A DNA stretch of 21,239 nt. It comes from a virus. The notes below the pieces were generated by a model, which was not told the origin of the DNA, ran no database searches, and worked only from the letters and a program-made list of their open reading frames with translations. This document shows positions 1 through 7,169 of this stretch, in pieces. Position numbers and translations under genes: made by a program. The stretch lies in the IMG/VR virus record IMGVR_UViG_3300020470_003602, positions 1 to 21,239 of that record; one strand, 5' to 3'. Position 1 is the stretch's first letter, and each line of letters opens with the position of its first letter.

Positions 1-697
1 CTCGGATTCCTCGTTGGCGCATTTTTATAAGCACCGGGAGAAGATTAGATTCCAATTCCCATATGGTTGTTAAACTCTGTGTTTGTATCTCTTGTTTAAA
101 TCTTTGCCATAACTTTAATGTAAGCACTGCGTCTTGCTCTGCATAATAACCAACATGTTCAGCGGGTAATTTCCACATCTCTGCTTTTGGATCTATACCA
201 TGAGCTGCTGCAGCTTCTCTTAATTCTGTTTCTGCTTTTATTTCTCCAAGATAATCTACTGATAAACTATTCAAACTGTATTGATATCTGTTTTCATCTA
301 TAAGTGCTGCGGCTATCATTGTATCTATAATTGGTCCGTTGACCGTGATTCCTGATGCTTCAAGCCATCCTACATCGTACTGTGCATTATGAAATATTTT
401 AGGACAAGGTAAACTACAAACTTTTTTCATGTAAGCTTTTACTTGTTCAGGTATCATGTTACCACCACCTAAATGGCCAAATGGAAAGTATCCTTGCCAT
501 CCATCTACAGCAACTGCAAAACCTACAATCTCTCCTTTGCCTAAAGCCCAACCAGCTCCAAGTCTATCATTAATACCATCGTCTCTAGTTTCTAAGTCTA
601 TTGCTATTTCTTTTGCATTAGATAAATCTTTATATTCTAATGGTGTATTCCAAATAGATTTTTTAAATGTCAGTGTTAATTGTAAGCCTTTGCTCAT
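1..697 (-). CDS. polA: DNA polymerase I (family A), N-terminal 3'-5' exonuclease part; 3' end beyond window
   Basis: The 232 visible residues are a DnaQ-like 3'-5' proofreading domain of a family A DNA polymerase, the likely phage replicase. The three exonuclease motifs are in order: Exo I DLETR (D34, E36), Exo II HNAQYD (103-108) and Exo III YAEQD (Y185, D189). The last residues, WELESNLLPVLIKMRQRGI, match the helix that begins the polymerase domain, so the palm and fingers should lie beyond base 1. The ATG at 697 follows an AGAGG sequence and puts the first beta strand about 30 residues in, normal for phage polymerases without a 5'-3' exonuclease domain. The start overlaps the 61-residue upstream gene by 35 nt, suggesting coupled translation at the end of the replication operon. 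The open frame reaches the window edge, so this is a partial gene and not a truncated one. Confidence 0.93.
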   Translation of the reverse strand, partial: MSKGLQLTLTFKKSIWNTPLEYKDLSNAKEIAIDLETRDDGINDRLGAGWALGKGEIVGFAVAVDGWQGYFPFGHLGGGNMIPEQVKAYMKKVCSLPCPKIFHNAQYDVGWLEASGITVNGPIIDTMIAAALIDENRYQYSLNSLSVDYLGEIKAETELREAAAAHGIDPKAEMWKLPAEHVGYYAEQDAVLTLKLWQRFKQEIQTQSLTTIWELESNLLPVLIKMRQRGIR

Positions 698-848
698 AAT
701 CCTCTAATGGTATGTTTTTAAATTTTGCATAATGTTTTGGACAATAAAGTTTTTTCATTTCCACGAAGACAGCTTTTTCACTACACTCACAGCATCCTTT
801 TTCTTGAATTTTTTGTACCAAGATAGATCTCCTATTGTTTTTATCCAT
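663..848 (-). CDS. Small Cys-rich putative zinc-binding protein (61 aa)
   Basis: A 61-residue protein with a CCxC cluster (C19, C20, C22) and a CPKH element (C36, H39), about the spacing of a small treble-clef or zinc-ribbon finger. A metal-binding role is therefore plausible but is inferred from spacing alone. It is rich in Lys and Glu and has no membrane segment. It lies between the DUF3310 gene and the polymerase, overlaps the polymerase start by 35 nt, and shares 755-848 with another ORF in a different frame. There is no good ribosome binding site before ATG 848, so the start could differ or translation could depend on the upstream frame. The exact function is unknown. Confidence 0.6.
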   Translation of the reverse strand: MDKNNRRSILVQKIQEKGCCECSEKAVFVEMKKLYCPKHYAKFKNIPLEDYEQRLTINTDI

Positions 849-928
849 GATGTGTCTCTACCGTTTTGTTTGCACCACTGTAAATGATTCTTTAAAATGG
901 TAGTATAAATAAGTTTATCCTCCTTCAT
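755..928 (-). CDS. Possible small protein in a frame overlapping the Cys-rich ORF (57 aa)
   Basis: Reading from ATG 928 gives a 57-residue protein ending at a TGA (757-755). It has a Trp-rich core with QWCKQNGRDTSWIKTIGDL and SWYKKFKKKD, which looks like real protein and not like an antisense shadow. It starts inside the last codons of the DUF3310 gene and covers the first half of the Cys-rich ORF in another frame. A strong AAGGAGG lies just downstream of the ATG. It would fit better with a rare ATT start eight bases later in the same frame, or it may merely be the two Gly codons ending DUF3310. Either both proteins are made, or one of the two frames is not used. No family is recognised. Confidence 0.4.
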   Translation of the reverse strand: MKEDKLIYTTILKNHLQWCKQNGRDTSWIKTIGDLSWYKKFKKKDAVSVVKKLSSWK

Positions 929-1178
929 TGTCTTTTAAATGTTGTATTTCTAAATCACAATAATGTTTTATCTTATTTAAATCTTCAATTGATTTACCTT
1001 TAGTTAAATACCTACAAACATATTTTATAACATTTGCTTGAAAAGGATTAAGGCCATTTTTTCTTATAAAAGTCCAAGGCTGAATAAAAAAAGATTTATA
1101 GTGAGATCCTCCGACTTGTTTGTCATCAGGAAAAGTTTCGTCAAATATATCTTTATTTGTCATTTTTTTCTTGGACAT
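915..1178 (-). CDS. DUF3310-family phage protein (87 aa)
   Basis: The sequence has the hallmarks of the DUF3310 family of phage replication-region proteins: VGGSHYK (22-28), an IQPW segment, NVIKYVCRYLTKG (49-61) and EDLNKIKHY (65-73). Members are often labelled nucleotide kinase in databases, but no kinase P-loop is visible here and the biochemical role is not settled. At 87 residues it is close to full family length. The start overlaps the end of the UvrD-like helicase gene by 26 nt. A second in-frame ATG at 1163 would reduce this to 11 nt, and neither start has a clear Shine-Dalgarno, which suggests translational coupling. Its place between helicase and polymerase fits a DNA metabolism role. 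Confidence 0.85.
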   Translation of the reverse strand: MSKKKMTNKDIFDETFPDDKQVGGSHYKSFFIQPWTFIRKNGLNPFQANVIKYVCRYLTKGKSIEDLNKIKHYCDLEIQHLKDNEGG

Positions 1179-2793
1179 AAATTAAATAATCTGCACCAAT
1201 TGGGTAGTTAAACTTATAGTCAGTTCTCAACAAATGTAAAGTTTTTCTTGCACGAGTTGCACCAGTGTACCAAACTCTTCTTTCATCACTTTTTTCTTGT
1301 TTTGATTTGTGTGAGTAGTCAGATGGAAAGTTACCTTTACTATATAAAACAACATGATTAGCTTCTCCACCTTTAACTGAATGAATAGTATCTATAGTTA
1401 TGAGAGGTTCCTTATCTAATTCTTTTTGACCATATCTTCTTAATAATCTAATGAAGTGTCTTACTTGTCTTGGTTTAAAATTTCTTCTTAATATCCAATA
1501 CCAAGGTTTCTTAGCATCTTCATCTTTTAATTCTAAGCCACACCATTCTTTCAAATCGTTAAAATTATATTCTGTAAAGTCAGGTTGTGCCCTCCAAAAT
1601 TTATCAGTTCTATAATCAGGATCAGCAAGTTCTCTAATATACTTATATAAATTCCTTGCTTGTTTCTTATCTAATTTTTTATCTTTTGTAATTGCAGTCC
1701 AAGCTTTAATTGCTTCCCATTGTTTTTCATCAAAGCATTTATTATCTCTGTTATCTTTGTAATATAGCCCAGCATCTTTAGCTAACATTCTTAATTCATT
1801 AACTGTCTCAGTAATACGACCAAGTATGTACCAATCCTCTTTGAGTTTTTCAAAAGGAATTTCTTTAAATGATAAATAACTTTTTACATAGCCTTTACTT
1901 TTTCCTGGAAGATATTCTTTTTCTTCACTATCTCTTATACCTCTTCTAATAACTTGTGAGAATTGATAGATAGCTTCTCCAAACCTTTGAGTCTTTCTTA
2001 GTTTTACTTTTCGACCTGGAAAAAACTTTGTAAAATATTTTGGATCTGCTCCATTCCATTTGTATATACCTTGATCATCATCCCCAGCTAAATAAATTCT
2101 ATCTGACTTCATGGCCATCTTATAAATTACTGACCATTGCAGCGGTGTGCAGTCTTGAGCTTCATCTAAAATTAAAACCTTGAGCCGTGGAAAGTCTACC
2201 TCTTTTATAGTTCTTTCAATCATGTCATCAAAATCTATGAAGGATCTTTCTCCTCCACCTTGTTTGTAATGCTCATAAGTAGAGATCTTACGATTAAATA
2301 CTGTTAAAGAATCTTTTTTGTATGACTCTTTTTTGTATACCTCTTCTGGATCCATAAGTAAGTTTCTTGCTTTACTATAAATACCAAGCGACCAATCCTT
2401 AAATGTAAACGTATCGTCTGCTAATCTTTTATCAGAGGTTTTAATTATCTTTGTCTGTAATGCAAAATCAATTGCACAATGTTTAGGGTCAAATACCTCT
2501 TCTTGAAAGTATCTTCTACAATATGTGTGTAGTGTTTTAAATCTAAGAAAATCCTCTGAAGAATAATTTGGAAAAGCATCCATTGCTCTTTTTACTGCGG
2601 TGTTAACAGCCTTATTTGTAAATGATAAGTATGCAATATCAGATGGCTGCACTCCTCTTCTTAAATAATTTTTTAAAACTCTTTCAATTAGAGTATACGT
2701 CTTACCAGTTCCTGGAGGACCAAAGATCTTAATAGTTTTTCTATATAGACTCTCTAATATTTTAAGTTCTGAATTTTCCTGTGTGGAATTCAT
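1153..2793 (-). CDS. UvrD/Rep-like superfamily 1 DNA helicase
   Basis: An ATP-dependent DNA helicase of superfamily 1A. Counted from the ATG at 2793 (546 residues), it has Walker A GPPGTGKT (25-32), Walker B DEAQD (210-214), motif III GDDDQGIYKWNGAD (237-250), a QRF motif IV just after it, motif V TIHSVKGGEA (469-478) and motif VI VWYTGATRARKTL (507-519). All motifs are intact, so the enzyme is probably active in replication or recombination. The frame is open up to 2859, but GGAG sits seven bases before ATG 2793 (four before the adjacent ATG 2796), and the protein upstream of those Met codons has no helicase character. The start overlaps the primase gene by 32 nt. The protein is shorter than cellular UvrD (about 720 residues), mostly through reduced 1B/2B insertions, as is common for phage versions. 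Confidence 0.92.
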   Translation of the reverse strand: MNSTQENSELKILESLYRKTIKIFGPPGTGKTYTLIERVLKNYLRRGVQPSDIAYLSFTNKAVNTAVKRAMDAFPNYSSEDFLRFKTLHTYCRRYFQEEVFDPKHCAIDFALQTKIIKTSDKRLADDTFTFKDWSLGIYSKARNLLMDPEEVYKKESYKKDSLTVFNRKISTYEHYKQGGGERSFIDFDDMIERTIKEVDFPRLKVLILDEAQDCTPLQWSVIYKMAMKSDRIYLAGDDDQGIYKWNGADPKYFTKFFPGRKVKLRKTQRFGEAIYQFSQVIRRGIRDSEEKEYLPGKSKGYVKSYLSFKEIPFEKLKEDWYILGRITETVNELRMLAKDAGLYYKDNRDNKCFDEKQWEAIKAWTAITKDKKLDKKQARNLYKYIRELADPDYRTDKFWRAQPDFTEYNFNDLKEWCGLELKDEDAKKPWYWILRRNFKPRQVRHFIRLLRRYGQKELDKEPLITIDTIHSVKGGEANHVVLYSKGNFPSDYSHKSKQEKSDERRVWYTGATRARKTLHLLRTDYKFNYPIGADYLIYVQEKNDK

Positions 2794-4327
2794 CATCCAT
2801 CTCCGAAGGTTCGTTTTTCTTTTTAGTAGGTTCAGATGGTGTAGATTTGTAATCAACAAACTTAGGCATTGTTACATACCATACATTTTTTTCTCCACTA
2901 CCGGGATGATACTCTAATCTTTCACATCCTAAAAGATTAAATGCTTCATTAGCTGATCTAAACACTTTATTCTTACCTAAAAAATTTTCAAATGTAATTC
3001 TTTTAAAGTAACAAACATTTGTCTCAGAATCTAACACAACATAGTTATCTTTTAATTTGTTAAAATCATCTTCTTCAATGTGATTTTCAAAAAACTTTTT
3101 AAGGAAACTATATTTTTGTTCTCCTATATTATCTTCAAATTTCATCTGTTCATTCTCAACAGCCTTCTTAACGATTGTAGACATTAGCATTTCAAATGGT
3201 GAAGGACCCGATCTTGGCCTAGGAAGTGTCATCCAAAATATTCCATACTTTAATAATTTAACTCTCCATGATTTTTCATCTTTCATGTCTTCAGGATTGA
3301 CAACAATTTTCTCTCCTTGAAAGTTAAAAGTAAATTCAATTGTCGTTGGTGTTCTAATAAATGTAATATCATCAAAGTCATCTATTAAATCTGGCACTTG
3401 GCTACCTATACCAAGCTTCCTAAATTTACATAAATCTTTATTACATATTGGTGTAATTGCACCAAACTTAGGTGGACATTTATAATTATAATCTTTTTTA
3501 GTTACAGATTTTGCTACGGAGTTTTTAACTTCATTAACATCTAGAGGTGTCACAAATATTTGTTGGTTTCTTTGTGCAAGAATATTTGTCATCTCTTCAA
3601 TATTAATTTTACCATCTCTCTTTTTCATTTCTAAAACACCAACATTGTAGAGTAGATCATTTCTATGGTTGCCTGACCATTTATCCATAATCATCTTCTG
3701 AATACATGGTGGGTAATGTTTCCAATCTTCTTCAGGCTCATATTCCTTAACTTTAATGTTTGATAATTGTTCAATTGTTACAGTTTTATTTTTAACTAAA
3801 TCTAAAAATCCACCAATCATTATAGGTGTATTGTTTTCATTATATGCAAATTCAGTGGTAGCATTCATGTTGAAGTATGGCATGTTCATACATTTATTCA
3901 TCGGAAATACTTCTAATGCTTGAAAGAAATTCTTATTCCATTCATGTAATTTTTTTAAAACATCTTTGACTGGGCTCCAATCATTTAGAAATAAAAATAA
4001 ATGTAAGCCACCAGATTTAGATCTAACTGGTATCAATGGCAGCTGATTATCTCTAAGAATATCTATTACTTTTTTTTGTGAATAATCTTTATAACTTTGT
4101 GGGTCTATATCTATACAGCCCCATTTACATAAATCATCTTTTTCAGGTTTGATTCCAATCCTTTGTTTACCATCCAAATGATCCTTCCATAATTTAAGAG
4201 TAATTGGTTCGTGAACCGTGAGACATTCAACTTCAACCTTACCCCTCTCATCTACTCCTCCTGTAGGAGAAGTAGTGAGATAGAGTTCAGAATTACCCTC
4301 AAATATTTTTAAGAGTTGCTCCTCCAT
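2762..4327 (-). CDS. Archaeo-eukaryotic primase-like (primase-polymerase) protein
   Basis: A 521-residue primase of the AEP fold, expected to make primers at the phage fork. Motif I is DID (D73, D75) in GCIDIDPQSY, motif II is SKSGGLHLFLF (S105, H109), and the third acidic position is probably E139 in ALEVFPMN, the pattern seen in phage AEP enzymes. A PriCT-like helical part follows (about 205-275). Then come three cysteines (C284, C295, C300) in PICNKDLCKFRKLGIG, resembling the Cys knuckle of phage primases. The last 200 residues match nothing I recognise and carry no helicase Walker motif, so unwinding must come from the neighbouring helicases. The ATG at 4327 lies six bases after the SSB-like gene stop and has no Shine-Dalgarno, so it is probably read by coupling. 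Confidence 0.82.
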   Translation of the reverse strand: MEEQLLKIFEGNSELYLTTSPTGGVDERGKVEVECLTVHEPITLKLWKDHLDGKQRIGIKPEKDDLCKWGCIDIDPQSYKDYSQKKVIDILRDNQLPLIPVRSKSGGLHLFLFLNDWSPVKDVLKKLHEWNKNFFQALEVFPMNKCMNMPYFNMNATTEFAYNENNTPIMIGGFLDLVKNKTVTIEQLSNIKVKEYEPEEDWKHYPPCIQKMIMDKWSGNHRNDLLYNVGVLEMKKRDGKINIEEMTNILAQRNQQIFVTPLDVNEVKNSVAKSVTKKDYNYKCPPKFGAITPICNKDLCKFRKLGIGSQVPDLIDDFDDITFIRTPTTIEFTFNFQGEKIVVNPEDMKDEKSWRVKLLKYGIFWMTLPRPRSGPSPFEMLMSTIVKKAVENEQMKFEDNIGEQKYSFLKKFFENHIEEDDFNKLKDNYVVLDSETNVCYFKRITFENFLGKNKVFRSANEAFNLLGCERLEYHPGSGEKNVWYVTMPKFVDYKSTPSEPTKKKNEPSEMDDEFHTGKFRT

Positions 4328-4332
4328 AAAAT

Positions 4333-5142
4333 TTAAAATGGAACAGATTCTTTATTTGCGCTATTTCCTGCTGATTGATTATCATCATCAAAATTTACTT
4401 TTCCGAAAATATCACTCTTCATAGCACTCTCATAAAAGGCTCTTGTAGTCTCTAAAGTTTTTAAATGCTCTGCTGCAGTTAAAAATTTATTAAAGTCTAC
4501 AACCCATCCATACCAAGAGTTTTGTGAATTAGACTCTTTAGTAGTAGATAGTTTATATGCAGTCGACCAAGATGGTGGATTGTACATACCCTTACTACCT
4601 TGTGCTCTTCTAGACATGATCATAGAATTCCATGTCTTTGATTTTTTCTTCTGAGTAGATTTCATGGTAATCAATGCTTGTTCTAATGGATTATAATTTT
4701 CATCCAAAATATAAACAAAGTGATTTCCTGTATCTTCAACATAGTTTCCGTTTTCAAGTCTATCCTTGTTATCGGCACCTCTTGTTGTTTGACTCATAAT
4801 TGATGGATCAGTATGAATAGCTACAGGTCTTCCTGGACTATCTCCTTTATCCTTCCACTCATTAAAAGTGTTTATGTAAAGACAAGGCACTACAATTAAT
4901 CCTTCTCTACCTTTCCAAACTTTACCTGATGTTTCACTCCATATGTCTCCTTGCTTTGCAGTCTCAACATATTTACCGTCAGTCTCATCTAAGACTGGAG
5001 AGTTAGCATAAAGTATTTTTAGTATTGGTAGTTTTTGGTCACGAGCTGTTACAAACTCTTGACCTTGTCCTGCCATTTCTTCTAAGTTAATAGCAGCTGG
5101 CAGATTTGTTTCTTTTTTCGTCATTGCTTTTTTTTCTATCAT
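4333..5142 (-). CDS. Probable phage single-stranded DNA-binding protein
   Basis: A 269-residue soluble protein that I assign as an SSB-like protein from its position and tail. It ends in an acidic, low-complexity stretch, NFDDDNQSAGNSANKESVPF, whose final hydrophobic Pro-Phe copies the C-terminal tip by which bacterial and T7-type SSBs recruit partners. The body is rich in aromatic and basic residues (KVWKGREGLIVVPCLYIN, NSWYGWVVDF), as expected of an OB-fold, but I cannot show the fold from sequence alone. A good GAAGGAG lies five bases before ATG 5142, embedded in the last codons of the upstream gene, two bases away. It sits directly before the primase, as expected for co-expression of fork proteins. 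An alternative is another replication accessory protein of unknown fold. Confidence 0.6.
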   Translation of the reverse strand: MIEKKAMTKKETNLPAAINLEEMAGQGQEFVTARDQKLPILKILYANSPVLDETDGKYVETAKQGDIWSETSGKVWKGREGLIVVPCLYINTFNEWKDKGDSPGRPVAIHTDPSIMSQTTRGADNKDRLENGNYVEDTGNHFVYILDENYNPLEQALITMKSTQKKKSKTWNSMIMSRRAQGSKGMYNPPSWSTAYKLSTTKESNSQNSWYGWVVDFNKFLTAAEHLKTLETTRAFYESAMKSDIFGKVNFDDDNQSAGNSANKESVPF

Positions 5143-5144
5143 GT

Positions 5145-5690
5145 TTACTCCTTCGTGGTTATTTTCGTTTTATTAGCAACGTAGGTCCCAAACAGATCAG
5201 CTGGAACATCCTTACCTAAGTCTTGAATTTGTTCTCTAACAAATCCTCTTAAACTACTTGGGTGCACAGTTGTTTTTTGCTTAACTGGTAGACCTTTTGA
5301 TTTCAGCTCTTCTACAATTGATTTAGCTTCATTATCTTGTTTCATGCCAAATTCCAAAGACACTTGATTTTTTATCAAGTCTCCATGGCCGTTGTCACGT
5401 AACCATTGAAAAGCCTCTTCACTTTTAGACGCTGGTATTCTTGCAGAGTAGAATGGCTTAACCTCAACGGATACTCCACCTTCGAGTTTAATTAACTCTA
5501 CGCCTGCTTTTTGCATTAAGTTTGGAATTGTTTGCTCAGAAAGAGTAGTCTCAACATCTTTTAACTTTTTCAGTTCTTCTTCAGTCGCTTCTATTTTTTT
5601 CTGAGTTTCCAATAACTTATTGCAAGAATTGGTAATGTCTGAAGACATCGCCACGTCTATCCTTACGATAGACTCTGCTTCTAAGTCCAT
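5145..5690 (-). CDS. Conserved-type phage protein of unknown function with N-terminal coiled coil (181 aa)
   Basis: I do not recognise a named family. Residues 20-60 form a charged heptad-like helix (KIEATEEELKKLKDVETTL), followed by a compact alpha/beta part with VELIKLEGGVSVEVKPFYSA and WLRDNGHGDLIKNQVSLEFG. A helix containing HPSSLRGFVREQIQDLG and the end segment DLFGTYVANKTKIT follow. The Trp-Leu-Arg-x-Asn-Gly-His-Gly segment looks like a conserved surface. It is the first gene of the leftward replication unit. A near-perfect AAGGAGG lies six bases before ATG 5690, the strongest ribosome binding site seen in this half, so it should be well expressed. Being paired with the SSB-like gene two bases downstream suggests a DNA-replication accessory or assembly role, but this is context only. 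Confidence 0.75.
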   Translation of the reverse strand: MDLEAESIVRIDVAMSSDITNSCNKLLETQKKIEATEEELKKLKDVETTLSEQTIPNLMQKAGVELIKLEGGVSVEVKPFYSARIPASKSEEAFQWLRDNGHGDLIKNQVSLEFGMKQDNEAKSIVEELKSKGLPVKQKTTVHPSSLRGFVREQIQDLGKDVPADLFGTYVANKTKITTKE

Positions 5691-5762
5691 AAGAACCTCC
5701 TTGTGCGAATCAATATATTATTTAATTGAAGTTTGCAAATAAATAAAATAAAAAAATTCGCA
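5691..5762. promoter_or_regulatory. Divergent intergenic control region bracketed by an inverted repeat
   Basis: This 72-base spacer separates the leftward replication unit from the rightward SNF2 gene and is the only divergent junction in the window. It is almost pure A/T and is bracketed by a perfect 7-bp inverted repeat, TGCGAAT (5704-5710) and ATTCGCA (5756-5762). The second arm abuts the SNF2 ATG. On the minus strand, TTTGCA and TATATT with a 16-base spacer make a fair sigma70-like promoter for the 181-residue gene. A rightward promoter is less clear (TTGAAG, 17 bases, TAAAAA). The repeat could be an operator controlling both directions. Confidence 0.4.
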
Positions 5763-7169
5763 ATGTATAATTATAAAACAGAACCGTTCAAACATCAAAG
5801 GCAAGCATTACGTGAAGGTGCAAAAGATTATAACTTTGCATATTTTATGGAGATGGGAACTGGTAAGACCAAAGTAGCCATTGATAATGCAGCTTATTTG
5901 TTTCAAGATAAAAGAGTTGATTTTGCTTTTGTTATTGCACCTAATTCTGTTTATCGTAATTGGTTCAAAGAAATACAAACACATTGTCCTGAAGATTGTA
6001 ATATTTTTATTTGGAAAGTTACTAAAGAAAAAAAATTTAAACTTGATCCTAATAAACTTACATTTGTTTTAATGAATGTTGAGGCACTATCACATGACTC
6101 AGGTAAAAAATGGCTTGAAGATAAGCTTTCAAAGTATGGTATGAGATCTATGATTATTGTAGATGAAAGCACTACTATTAAAAACTTAAAAGCATCTAGA
6201 ACAAAAACAATTGTTAAACTTGGACAATTGGCAAGATATAAAAGAATTCTTACAGGATCTCCTGTTACCAAATCTCCATTAGATTTATTTTCTCAATGCG
6301 CTTTCCTAGATAAAAAACTATTAGGCTATGATAACTTTACCGTGTTTAAATCTAGATATGCTGTGATGTACAATATTGAAAAAGGTGGATACAAGATACA
6401 AATTCCTAAATATTATGTAAACTTAGATGAACTTGAATACAAACTAAAACACTTTTCATATAGAGTTAGAAAAAAAGAATGTCTAGATATACCTGATAAA
6501 ATGTACATACAAAGGCATGTTGATTTATCTGCAGAACAAAACAAAGCTTACCAAGAATTAAAGGTATTGGCCATGGCTAAGATACAAGATGAGAAAGTTT
6601 CTTTTAATAACAAACTTACTGAATTACTTAAATTACAACAAGTAACAAATGGTTTTGTGAAAACTAATGATGATAAAATAGTAGAATTTAAAACTAATCC
6701 TAAACTTAATGAACTCATGAATATATTGGAGGAGACTGAGGACAAGTGTATAATATGGGCCAATTACGTACACAATATAGAAATGATTAAAACTAAACTT
6801 AGGGAGACATATGGCGCAGACTCAGTGGTTTCGATATACGGAAAAGATTCTGTTGAAGTTCGTAACGATGCTGTTGAAACTTTTCAACATAATGATCGAT
6901 GTCGCTTCCTCGTTGGTAATCCTACCGTTGGTGGTTATGGTCTTACCCTTACTGCTGCTAGGCATGTTATATATTTTAGCAATTCTTATAATTTGGAGGT
7001 CCGTTGGCAAAGCGAAGATCGTGCTCATAGGCATGGTCAAACTGGTCAGGTCACAATTGTAGATATCATTGCAAGAGATACTATTGATGAAATGGTTTTA
7101 AATTCTTTAGAAAACAAAATAGAGTTGTCTGCTAAAACCCTGGGAGAGCAAGTTCAGAAGTGGCTTTAA
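5763..7169 (+). CDS. SNF2-type superfamily 2 DNA helicase/translocase
   Basis: A 468-residue SF2 ATPase of the SNF2/RapA type, and the only gene on the plus strand. From ATG 5763 it has the Q-like FKHQRQAL, Walker A MGTGKT (31-36), a DEAH-box variant DEST (134-137), motif III LTGSP (163-167), motif V GYGLTLT (391-397) and motif VI QSEDRAHRHGQ (416-426), the last two being diagnostic of SNF2. No nuclease or HNH domain is fused. In phages such single-domain SNF2 proteins are replication or recombination translocases. The frame is open upstream to a TTG at 5733, but the added ten residues are Lys/Ile rich and the first family-like segment begins after the ATG. Neither start has a clear ribosome binding site. 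Its 3' end runs 38 nt into the convergent methyltransferase gene. Confidence 0.9.
   Translation: MYNYKTEPFKHQRQALREGAKDYNFAYFMEMGTGKTKVAIDNAAYLFQDKRVDFAFVIAPNSVYRNWFKEIQTHCPEDCNIFIWKVTKEKKFKLDPNKLTFVLMNVEALSHDSGKKWLEDKLSKYGMRSMIIVDESTTIKNLKASRTKTIVKLGQLARYKRILTGSPVTKSPLDLFSQCAFLDKKLLGYDNFTVFKSRYAVMYNIEKGGYKIQIPKYYVNLDELEYKLKHFSYRVRKKECLDIPDKMYIQRHVDLSAEQNKAYQELKVLAMAKIQDEKVSFNNKLTELLKLQQVTNGFVKTNDDKIVEFKTNPKLNELMNILEETEDKCIIWANYVHNIEMIKTKLRETYGADSVVSIYGKDSVEVRNDAVETFQHNDRCRFLVGNPTVGGYGLTLTAARHVIYFSNSYNLEVRWQSEDRAHRHGQTGQVTIVDIIARDTIDEMVLNSLENKIELSAKTLGEQVQKWL

Noticed and set aside
456-707. Plus-strand open frame of 83 codons
   Set aside because: It lies antisense to the polymerase exonuclease domain, whose three motifs are clear on the minus strand.
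2797-2859. Longer N-terminus of the UvrD-like helicase starting at 2859
   Set aside because: The extra residues are a shadow of the primase 3' end; GGAG precedes the ATGs at 2796/2793.
5733-5762. TTG start for the SNF2 gene
   Set aside because: It would add ten Lys/Ile-rich residues encoded by the putative control region, without a Shine-Dalgarno; ATG 5763 is simpler.
5951-6271. Minus-strand open frame of 106 codons, and smaller ones at 6548-6763 and 6822-7040
   Set aside because: They are antisense to the SNF2 gene motifs and have no ribosome binding site.
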